A DNA stretch of 64,000 bases from Coffea arabica (Eukaryota; Streptophyta; Magnoliopsida; Gentianales; Rubiaceae): positions 17,316,001-17,380,000 of the forward strand of contig NC_092312.1 of the NCBI RefSeq assembly GCF_036785885.1, given 5' to 3'. Position 1 is the stretch's first letter, and the number at the start of each line of letters is the position of its first letter. A program made the position numbers and the translations under genes. Positions 1 through 9,149 of the stretch are shown here, one piece after another. The notes beneath the pieces were generated by a model. It saw nothing but the letters and a program-made list of their open reading frames with translations, was not told the DNA's origin and did no database searches.

Positions 1-1529
1 TCAACATTGTTACTACATCTAACAAACGTAATGATGAATTAAAGGAGGCTCAAGCAATTGAAGTTGCTACTAAGATTGCTAATGGTGAACTTGAAACTGG
101 AAGGGGACATAATCAAATTGGTACTTTCAAACGAGCTGGAGATACTCGTTGGAGTTCTCATTTGGATTCGATTTCTAGTTTACTGAAAATGTTCAATGCT
201 ACTTGTGTGGTTTTAAGTAACATTGCAGTAGATGGAGGTTCATACACTCAACGTGGAAATGCAAATTTTGTTTTGAATCAGTTGTTATCTTTTAAGTTTG
301 TTTTCACTTTGCATCTTGTGAAAGACATTGTGGAAATTACTCATTTTTTTTGTATAGCATTGCAACGTAAATCTCAAGATATTTTGAATGCAATGTATCT
401 TGTCTCAAGCATAACAAAGCTACTGAAGAATTTTCGAGATTCGGGATGGGATGATTTCTTGGTGAAAGTTAAATTATTTTTTGAGCAACATCAAATTGAT
501 ATCCCATATATGAATGCTCAATATATTGCAAGACCTAGTAGATCTCGTAGTCATCATGATGAGATTAGTGTGGAGCATTATTATCAAATGGATATATTTC
601 TTGCAACAATTGATTATCAATTGCAAGAGTTACATAGCAGGTTTAATGATCATACCGTGGAATTGCTTGTTTTGAGCACTGCTTTAGATCCTAGAAATGG
701 ATTTATGTTGTTCAGGATTGATGATATTTGTAAACTTGCAGAGAAGTTCTATCCGAATGATTTTATGGAGCAAGAACTAGTACGTCTAAGAGTAGAACTT
801 CAACATTTTGAACTCGACATTCCAAATCATCATGAATTCCAAGAATTATCTGGTATTCATGAGTTATGTCAAGGCTTGGTGAAGACAAGAAAATCAGTGA
901 TATATCCTCTTATTGACAGATTGATTAGACTTGTTCTTACTCTTCTTGTATCAACTGCAATTATAGAGTGGGCATTTTCAATTATGAAAATAATCAAAAC
1001 AAAACTCCAAAACAAGATGAAAGATAATTTCGTGAATGATTGTCTAACTGTGTATATAGAAAAAGAAGTTGCTGAAAAATTTAGTAGTGATTCAATCATA
1101 GATGAATTTAGTTCTATGAAAGAGCGTAGAGCTCAATTTACTTCTAAGAAAAGATGTTGAAATTTTCAAAGTATGTTAACATAACTTTTATCTTTTTTCA
1201 ATTGAAAATAATTACATTTATATTACATGGTTATATATATACATATTGCATAGCTGAATATTGGAGAGCATATTCTCATAATGTACAAATTGGATGATTT
1301 GTGATGTTATAAGATATTTAATCAAATGTTATCTTTTTTGTTAATTTTTGTTATGACTGTACCGCATATTTATGAATAGACGTACCTTTATAATTAAATT
1401 TAATATTTGATATTTTTAGATGTCATATATTTAAATAGAAGAAAATTATTTTGAACATAATATATTAAGATAATTTTATTAGGAAAAAATTTTGGCCCCC
1501 CCCAAAAAAAATTCTTGGCTCCATCACTG
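1..1529 (+). mobile_element. hAT-superfamily DNA transposon, 3' part (5' end outside window)
   Basis: The element runs in from the left edge. After the transposase reading frame come about 370 bp of AT-rich 3' sequence. It ends in a terminal inverted repeat whose inward reading is CAGTGATGGAGCCAAGAATT, followed by a run of T and G. This resembles the CAGTGGCGGAGCCAAG end familiar from plant hAT elements. The outer end is CACTG at 1525-1529, and the next eight bases, TCTGTCTG at 1530-1537, would be the target-site duplication. The left end is not in the window, so neither TIR pairing nor TSD can be confirmed. Confidence 0.82.
3..1160 (+). CDS. hAT transposase, C-terminal part (ZMYM1 / TTF-zinc-finger hAT type)
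   Basis: An uninterrupted frame enters at the left edge and stops at 1158-1160, giving about 385 residues; the N-terminal zinc finger would lie outside. It contains GDTRWSSH early on, a conserved block of this hAT group. It then has a long helical region (DUF4371-like) and the C-terminal hAT dimerisation domain: LVSTAIIEWAFSIMK followed by NDCLTVYIEKEVAEKF. In most relatives the dimerisation motif reads ERAFS; here the arginine is tryptophan. This looks like an ordinary DNA-transposon gene with no visible stop or frameshift in the part seen. It may be an autonomous copy or a recently inactivated one. Confidence 0.85.
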   Translation, partial: NIVTTSNKRNDELKEAQAIEVATKIANGELETGRGHNQIGTFKRAGDTRWSSHLDSISSLLKMFNATCVVLSNIAVDGGSYTQRGNANFVLNQLLSFKFVFTLHLVKDIVEITHFFCIALQRKSQDILNAMYLVSSITKLLKNFRDSGWDDFLVKVKLFFEQHQIDIPYMNAQYIARPSRSRSHHDEISVEHYYQMDIFLATIDYQLQELHSRFNDHTVELLVLSTALDPRNGFMLFRIDDICKLAEKFYPNDFMEQELVRLRVELQHFELDIPNHHEFQELSGIHELCQGLVKTRKSVIYPLIDRLIRLVLTLLVSTAIIEWAFSIMKIIKTKLQNKMKDNFVNDCLTVYIEKEVAEKFSSDSIIDEFSSMKERRAQFTSKKRC

Positions 1530-1969
1530 TCTGTCTGCATATTTTGTTTACACAACTACTGAACGCTAATTAATCAACATATTTTCTTCGGCATAATACT
1601 CCAACTTCATGCACGATATTTCAAAGTACATGACATTTTTTCGCAGTTGGTATTATTATGTCATGCAATTGTCTAAATTGCCAGACACAGCATATATCTT
1701 TTCCCCACCCAAATTTGAGCAGAAGCAGGATTAGAACAACCACAGGAACTAGCTGGAGTGGAACCTTTTATTGCGGTCCTGCGACCAAACTTGTGTTTGT
1801 TCTGAATAATGCTGAAGGAGGAGAAACATTGAGAAAACGAGTTTCAGATAAAACATAAGATCTATATGTTTGGATTGCAGATACACTGACTGGGGAATTT
1901 CCAGATAGAATAGTAAAATGTGGTACAGGAAGATGTACAGACAATACATCCAGGCAGCTCCCTGTTCGT
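1530..1969. other. spacer, nothing recognised
   Basis: Sequence between the hAT end and the calmodulin-like gene. It should include the 3' UTR of that minus-strand gene near 1850-1969. No domain, repeat or RNA was recognised. Confidence 0.5.
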
Positions 1970-2533
1970 CTAGTAACTAGTAAGTTTGAGGGTGCGAGTC
2001 ATCATGGTCATGAATTCATCCATGTCAATCACACCGTCCCCATTGGCATCAACAGCTCGGACCATTCTTCTACAATCCTTCATGCTGCACCTCTCTCCAA
2101 GTTTCTGCAACAACTCGAAAACTTCCTCCACAGTTATCTTTCCATCGCCATCCATGTCGAATGTCCGAAAAGCGTTCTGTAAGTCCGCCGTCTTTAACCC
2201 GCCTTCTTTCTTCTGCACTTCCACGAACTCTTTGAAATCAATGAATCCATCACCATCCAAATCTGCCACCTCGAATATCTTTTTCACTTCTACTGTAAGC
2301 GGATTTCCCTTTCCCAGGGCTTTCAATATGGCCTTGTACTCCTCAGGTGAAATCTTGCCATCTTTGTTTGCGTCATATTTGTCGAAAACCTGCTTCGTCT
2401 CCTCTAAGCTTTGCTGATAAGCGGGTAACTTACTAGAATTATGCCCATCTTTGGAAAACAGACGAGATGGCTTCCGCAAAAAATTTCTTTTCGGGAGGCC
2501 ATACTGGAAACCCAGAAAACTAACTTTTGGCAT
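1970..2533 (-). CDS. CML30: calmodulin-like protein, CML30 type (four EF-hands)
   Basis: Single-exon gene for a 187-residue calcium sensor. Four canonical EF-hand loops are present: DANKDGKISPEE (54-65), DLDGDGFIDFKE (91-102), DMDGDGKITVEE (126-137) and DANGDGVIDMDE (162-173). Each has acidic residues at loop positions 1, 3, 5 and 12, so all four should bind calcium. The basic N-terminus (MPKVSFLGFQYGLPKRN, then FLRKPSRLFS) resembles Arabidopsis CML30 as remembered, which has been reported as mitochondrial. Such a basic leader would fit import, but that is inference. A CML of this kind relays calcium signals by binding target proteins. It is not calmodulin itself: calmodulin is about 149 residues and lacks the leader. 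The symbol is by family resemblance only. Confidence 0.92.
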   Translation of the reverse strand: MPKVSFLGFQYGLPKRNFLRKPSRLFSKDGHNSSKLPAYQQSLEETKQVFDKYDANKDGKISPEEYKAILKALGKGNPLTVEVKKIFEVADLDGDGFIDFKEFVEVQKKEGGLKTADLQNAFRTFDMDGDGKITVEEVFELLQKLGERCSMKDCRRMVRAVDANGDGVIDMDEFMTMMTRTLKLTSY

Positions 2534-2666
2534 ATTTCAGCTGCTGTTAGGAGCCGACCGCAACAACGGGCTTCTCAAATTCCAAGCACTATGAGGTCTC
2601 GAGTCTTCACATCGAATATTATAACGAAACAGTTATGCGAATTTGATATCACCAAGCAAAAAGGCA

Positions 2667-2672
2667 TATATA
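2667..2672 (-). promoter_or_regulatory. TATA box of the CML30-like gene
   Basis: TATATA on the minus strand, about 135 nt upstream of the start codon at 2533. This leaves room for a 5' UTR of roughly 100 nt. Inferred from position and sequence only. Confidence 0.5.
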
Positions 2673-3048
2673 CCTATGCTTCTTAAGTAGGGAGGAGATA
2701 AGGCAGAATAACTTTATTCCTCACCAACTTGCCCGTGACGGCCGGATTCTCAAGTAAATGGACATGAAGAGAGGAATACAGATGGTAATTTTATGTTAAT
2801 AGGGAAAGAATAAATCCTTGATTTCTTCTGACGCTGGAAAAAAGAATCCCAAAAAGAGCACTTTTCTGGACAAGGCATCCTTATCTATGGGCCATCGAAT
2901 CTCTCATTTGAATATCTACACAACGCCAAATGACTATCAAAAGCTTGGAATACATAAAACTTTCTAAGAATCCTGAAGTAATGAGGAATTGAACTCCTTT
3001 AAATAATGAGCAATGCAATATGGGTCTAGACTATATTGATGCGCCATG

Positions 3049-5650
3049 TCAGAGGGCTCCATTGTCCAAGTCCTCCATCACATCAATGTCCTTGCGTGCA
3101 GTTATCTTTCGTACATATCCTGCAGTTATCAAGGAGTTAGGCTTGTGTTTGAGGACCAAAACATAAAAGATCATCCGCCTACAACTGATAGCCTAAACTC
3201 AGCAGGTTTGTTAGGGATAGAATTAGCTAAAGTAGGCTACTCCACAACCAGAAAGAGTTGTTTGACATTCTGTTTCTGGACGACAACATTTCAAGCATCC
3301 ACCCAACAAAAAAAAAACTTAACAAGAATGCACATTTACTTGGACTTGAAAGGTTACAATTGGCTCTGAAGCACATCACTAACTTCCTGCTTCAACATGT
3401 TTAATGTAATAAGCTCATTAAGAATACGTTGAGAGACTATATTCTCAAGCAACTTCTCGTAAGACAGCAGAAGTTTTTGGCTAATTAAACCAGTCAAAGA
3501 GATTGGGGCAAATTAAAATCAAAAGCACGAATTTGGAGATATATGCAGCTTCAAGCTGGTTGAAATAGAGGATTCCCCCAAATTAACCTTGCAATTGAAA
3601 ATGCTAGTTTAAAGTTCAAAGGATAATGCATATCATTGATATCATGGATACAAATAAAGGAGGTTTGAGTTCACAACTGAACCAGAAAGAAGCATATATA
3701 GAACAAATAATTATTGGACTGATGCTTTGCCACAAAAAGTGGAAGACTAAATAAACAATAACCTATCTGCTCGCTGGATAATAAATTTAGAACAACCAAT
3801 TGATAAAGACTGATTTTGGACCAAACACTAAATGCAATATATCTATGAAAAAAGTTAAGTAAGAGGGGACTAAATAAACTGATGCTGACAATAGAGCAAA
3901 AAGAAGATGTTGAGCAACAGCAGGATGATCTGGAGACAGTGTAAAACTGTAAAACACAAAAACAAACACACCTACACAGAGATGTGAAAGGAGGAAGAGG
4001 ATGGGTTGCATAATCTTTAAAAGAGGTGAGGCAAGGTTGATCCACGATCTGTTTTGAGGCTTTACCAAGGGTCCAACAGGGACTAAAAAGTGAAGTCCAA
4101 AGGCTCGGAAGGTAACAAGTCAACAAAATGTTTGATTAAAACAGATGGACAAACGCATAGGTTGTCTGAAGTTGGAAATATAGCATGTCCTGATCCTAAG
4201 CACTTCGTGCAATGGAGGTAAAGTGGTAAAGGCACACACTTAACTAAAAGCAATTAATTCCACACAGTTGAAAAGTTTAAATTCTTGCCCTCTGAGCTTC
4301 AGATTTGAAATGAAATGGGAGAAATAATAAAAAGAATGAGATTGCTAAAGCATGCTATCCATGTTGCAATCATGGCATAAGTGCAAAACCACTAGCATTG
4401 TGAAATGAAGGATTTCTCATTCAGTAAATGTTCTAGAAGCAAAGAAGCAAAAGAAACGTAAATGAATTTGCAGCATAAGATGGAGAAGGCCAATAAAATC
4501 CCTTGCATAAATGACAAGATATTGTATTGGCACGTTTTTTCGGGGTCATGCAAAACTCCATTTGCATTTTATCAAATAATAATAGCAATAAAGAAACCAT
4601 CTAAAGTACATACAAGACAGGATACTTTCTGACAATGAAAAAATGATATACAGTGCTAGAGCAATACCAATTCCAATGCAGGGTATGCATTTGCAAAGAG
4701 TCTCCTTCCCTCTCTTGTTATAGTAGCTAACATATCCGGTTCCTTGGCAATTTCGACACTTTCCAGTCCATTCATAAACAACTTCTTTACAATCCTACAA
4801 CTCCATTGCATCAAAGTTGGAAACAAATCAAAAGAACATTTAGGAATAACCAGACGGTTATCTAACAGAATTTCTTACGCGTACATAACATGAAGATAAA
4901 ACTCTAAGAGAAAATTCAGCACATTAGGATAGTTTTTGCACAAGATATTATGACCCACACAGTTATACTCGAAGATTTCGGACACCAAATTCAGAACATT
5001 GCTGAATGGTTGATAATATGCTAACCTTAGCAACAAAGGTTCCACCACCAACTAATAAGCCCAGAAAAGTGCCTCAATTGATGTAAAACGCCAAAAAATG
5101 AAAATCATTTAAATGAGTCATCCCAAAGTCAAAACACAAGCCACAAAGATTTACCTTTTGTAAGATTCACTAGAAACCAAAATAGAACTAAAATAAAGAC
5201 AAAAACCTGAACTTCGGGGTCGCATCGGAGTCGGCGGTCAATTTCTTCCGGCGTAACGGGAGTACTGTCAGGATAGGTCATTGGAAGAGGAAGAGCATCG
5301 TCATCATCAGCTAAGTAACTATCTCGGTTGCCCGACCAACGCTTCTCCTTGGCATTCACCTTGGGGCTCTTGTTGCCGTTAGCTGCACTTCCCACTCCGC
5401 CAACGGCGCCGCCGCCGGTGTTGCCATTGGAGCTGCGTCCAAAGCCAGGGACAGCTGCGTCGGCTGCAGCAAGGACATTCAACCACCAAGGCGGAAACGA
5501 AGGGCCAGGAGCGGGGTGGTCGGCGATGGCCCGAAACCGGAAATTGGTGGTGGAAGACGGTGGATAAGAAAGTGTAGGGGGGGCTGAAATGCAATTTAAG
5601 GGTGGCTTTGCAAAGGTGAAGAATGAACTGGGATTTGATGTTGGCAACAT
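3049..5650 (-). CDS. CYO1: CYO1/SCO2-type plastid protein disulfide isomerase (DnaJ-like zinc finger)
   Basis: Three exons: 5650-5207, 4794-4668 and 3119-3049; the joined frame codes for 213 residues. The N-terminal ~40 residues are rich in S, T and P and look like a chloroplast transit peptide. The middle carries [20 protein letters not shown], a stretch shared with Arabidopsis SCO2/CYO1. Exon 2 encodes the zinc-finger part with two CxxCxGxG motifs: CRNCQGTG (residues 161-168) and CIPCIGIG (184-191). The C-terminus reads [17 protein letters not shown]. The family acts at the thylakoid as a disulfide isomerase needed for chloroplast formation in cotyledons. The ATG at 5650 is chosen because it aligns with the family start; the frame is open upstream to an ATG at 5695 that would add a hydrophobic stretch. 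Intron 2 is long (about 1.55 kb). Confidence 0.93.
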
Positions 5651-5810
5651 TCGAAAAATATGAGCCCAAAGAAACAAAAAAGAAAAGATTATCACATAAT
5701 TATAGTCTCCTTTGTGCGTTGGCAGATGAGGAGAGAGCTATGGAGATTTTTGAGAGAGAGTGACGGAGAGCTGTGCCAGTCCAACAACAGTCGATTGGTT
5801 GGTCGGTGCC

Positions 5811-5820
5811 TATTTATAAC
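5811..5820 (-). promoter_or_regulatory. TATA box of the CYO1 gene
   Basis: Minus-strand GTTATAAATA, 161-170 nt upstream of the chosen start codon, with a CCAAT motif just upstream near 5793-5797 on the same strand. Confidence 0.55.
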
Positions 5821-6316
5821 GCACGCCCTGATGATGCCAAGTTCATGGGCAGATTACGAATTAGGCGCTTTTTTCTTCTTCTTTTTTTAATTCTTTGTGA
5901 GAGAGAAGCAAATAGTCAAGTCAGTTACTCAAGTAGCAGTGCAGCGTATTTTCTACATCTATTCGTCTGCTGGATAAGAGCTACGCTTCTATTAGCGGCA
6001 GCAGGAATTTTTGAGACCTAAAATTAATATATTCCCGTGCAGTGTAAACTTCCTATATTTTGATTTTAATGAGATACACGTTTAACATTTTATTGGCAGC
6101 CCACCCAACACAAATGCCTGTACTGTTGGTGGTCAAGTCTCCACGAAGACTTTTTTTTTTTTTTTTTATTATTGTCAAAAGACTATCTTGGCGGTGTGAT
6201 TGTTATACTTTTTCGTGTTTGATGTATACATTCACACGAGTAGTTGTGCTCGTGTATTAAATTGCTGTGCATGAACAAAATTGATTGATACCATATGGCT
6301 ATGTGAGTGTATACTA

Positions 6317-6340
6317 TATCTATCTATCTATCTATCTATT
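6317..6340. repeat. (TCTA)n microsatellite
   Basis: About six tandem copies of the tetranucleotide. It lies at the left edge of the possible Helitron. Confidence 0.9.
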
Positions 6341-6595
6341 ACTAGTATATTAATATTAAAACTATGATGGGTATGGTATTGTAAATTGTAAAGTGCTTTT
6401 TTATCATCGTTTTTGTTGTACCCATGTTATCCTCATTTTTCAATTAGGGTTATTACATTTTAATTATGGTAGTAATTAAAAATATGAAACATTCCACATG
6501 ATTAATCGAAAGAGTGTGATCAATTGCATTATCCACAATTTTAAGATTACAAAAAATATTAGTATAAAAAAAATAGAAGCTCTTAGAACAAAAAA

Positions 6596-6635
<40 letters not shown>

Positions 6636-7794
6636 AACAAAAAAGCCCATATTCATTTGGATAAGTATCACAAGACAGATGTATAATTATGCGCTTTTTA
6701 TCAAAATCAAGAAATACTAAAAGAAAAGCAAAAATAAAAGAATCCAACTATTTCTATCAATTGAATGTCAATTGACAACGAAATAGCCAATCTTACATAA
6801 TTAAACAGTTTAAATCATTTATATTCTTTATTAACCTCAATAACAATATCAAAAAATGTAAATAATCCAAATTCAACAATGTACCTCACATTATTCAATT
6901 CAAATTCACAAAAAAAAATAAAAAAAAAAAGTTCAATTGGAAAGATGTAAAGTAGAATAATTAAATGTTCATATGAGGTTGGATATGAGCACGGTTCACA
7001 TATTTTATTCTTAAATAATTAATTCATTCTAATTGTATAGTTGCATTTCATTTGTCTCAACAAGGAAAAAATAACATTCAAAATGTTATGGCAATTAACA
7101 TTAAAAAACGTTGATACAATTTTTTTCGTCATTTGTTAAAATTTGTTGATTTCATCAGAAACTTAACCATGGGTTTTATTTAAAAAAAAAAAAGAAAAGA
7201 AAGCAGAAGCATATCTAGACTCTAGCCAATAAAAGAAACTTTCCAAGAGGTAAAGAAAGGGGTGAGTGTGGTCTAAATAATTAGAATTATAACATCTAAC
7301 AAGCGAATTTATTTACTCTAATACTCCTTCAAAAATTGATTTTACAGTTGAAGCCTTTACTTTGCTATTAATTATGAATTCTATTTACTAGGCTCGCATT
7401 TGACATGAATTTCTTGTTTAACAACATCTTTTACTCCATATTAAAAAAACAATATTATGATTTAATGTTAAAAATATTGTGAGTATACAACAACTTTGAT
7501 GAAAAATAATTGTATTAAGAATTGTTTATCAAAGTTGAATCCATAATTTATCAAAAAGTTCAAAATAAATTCAAAAAAAAAAAAGAAAGCTCAAAATAAA
7601 TTAAAAATCAATAGATCAAAGAGTTGGTATTTCGATAGTTTTTGTAATAACAATTGATTAAAGAAACTAAAAATGTAAAATATTCTGTTATTAGGTAAAT
7701 AATCAAATTTCACAAAAAAAAAAAAACTTTATATCAAAGAGATGTTATATTTAGGTTAACATAATCCCATGCAAAGTACGGGAACTATCACTGG
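6335..7794 (+). mobile_element. possible non-autonomous Helitron
   Basis: The right end has a hairpin-forming pair, CCCATG and TACGGG around a CAAAG loop (7766-7782), followed by CTGG (7791-7794). This fits the Helitron 3' rule of a short hairpin a few bases before CTRR. The left candidate end, TCTATTACTAGTATATTAAT from 6335, fits the TC start and AT-rich 5' consensus of plant Helitrons. The flanking bases are A (6334) and T (7795), as expected for insertion between A and T. The interior is AT-rich and noncoding. The stem carries mismatches, so the copy is old, and the left end is ambiguous because it abuts the TCTA repeat. Confidence 0.4.
6602..6633. repeat. (TA)n microsatellite
   Basis: Pure TA dinucleotide run of about 16 units, inside the possible Helitron. 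Confidence 0.95.
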
Positions 7795-9149
7795 TCATTA
7801 AAAAATACAACAATTGTGCAATTGTACGAAATTTCTAACTGTATTCGCCCCATATCTGTACTACATATTCTATTGCTCTAGAGTCTAGATGCAGCTTTAA
7901 CTATTACAGAGGATAGGATATGTCACTTGGTGTACAATCACACTTATAGATTAGTATTCATGAAAAGAAATTGATATACATGAATAAAATAAAAATATCT
8001 CACATATATCCGGTACCACGGTGTAATGCCAGTAGCGTGCATCATAAATTTTGACCGGACACGACCCAATTGTCCCTACCCTTAGTCCCTGTTGGAGCAC
8101 TTGGGATTTTCGGTGACATGTTTTCTATGTCAACCCAATGCCATCAATAGTATTGCGCCAAGTGTCATGTTATTATTTACACTTGTGTTAAACCAAGGCA
8201 AGTTGAATTATTAGAAAATTAATAAGAGCAAAATCGTAACAGGAAAAGTTTCACGTAGGAACGCCAAGAACTGGATATATACTCTTGTTCCTTTGTCTTT
8301 CCACAGAAAGTTTTTTGCGTTCTTGCCTAATTAATAAGAGATTAATCACGAGTTGCCGATAAATAGTTGACAATTTCATCATGCAGGAAAGGATGAATGC
8401 TTCTACTGCGATTCAAACTGTTCGGTGAAACTTCTTTTGGGCTTAAGCTTTTTTATCATAGCTAATTCACAACCTCAGACAACCATATAAAAGCTCAGGA
8501 AAAGTCGCATAAGCTGAAACTGAATGGAAGAGCAATATCCTTCTTCAAAAAAAAAAAAAAAAAAAAAATAGAAGAGCTATCGATATCATATGGATTAATT
8601 AGCTATATTTGGATTCTTTTTGGTCTAGATATGTTAATAGTACGTGCTACTTGCTTCCCTGCCCAAGCCACTCTCAATCCCTTGGCAAAAGATGCATTTG
8701 CCTGGCGAGCCACTCTCCTTTCTTGCTAGGCCATTCTGATGCGCATGTCGTTGCTCATTCACACCACCAAAATTACACAATGACGATGTACAAGGAGAAA
8801 GCAAAAGCCTATCCGAGTTTAATCTCTTCAACCTTATAATTACGGTATCACAACCTCATGTAAATATTTACTAATTACGGAAAGCAAAAGCCTTCTACGA
8901 GAGTGCTTGGAAAAAAAAATGCAAATCAACCTCTTTCCCGCAGGCAGTATTAGATCCCCATCCTGTCCTATAATTCTGTATATTTGCAGGATCCAGCACT
9001 CTTTATAAATTCTTCTGGCAGCTTCTTCATGGTATGCACCCATCATCTCCATCTTCTGATCTTTGTGTATCGTCTCATTCATGGTCCATAAGTTCTCCAA
9101 ACTATGTCAGTTGAAAATTTGGTATCTTTGACAAATGAATTCCACGGGT

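Larger units (their letters stand above)
5651..9149. other. AT-rich spacer
   Basis: Contains the CYO1 promoter, a possible Helitron (6335-7794), a TCTA microsatellite, a TA microsatellite and several A runs. The part nearest 9149 should be the 3' UTR of the malectin-LRR gene. No coding region was recognised. Confidence 0.5.

Noticed and set aside
3671-4126. Minus-strand open frame of 151 codons
   Set aside because: It lies wholly inside CYO1 intron 2, has no recognisable domain and has low-complexity composition.
4190-4300. SINE-like box A/box B pair (AAGTGGTAAAGGC and AGTTTAAATTCTTGCC) in CYO1 intron 2
   Set aside because: Spacing is plausible, but no A tail or target duplication was found; too weak to list as an element.
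5651-5695. Upstream in-frame ATG at 5695 as the CYO1 start
   Set aside because: It would put a hydrophobic stretch before the transit peptide, and the family begins at the second ATG (MLPTSN).
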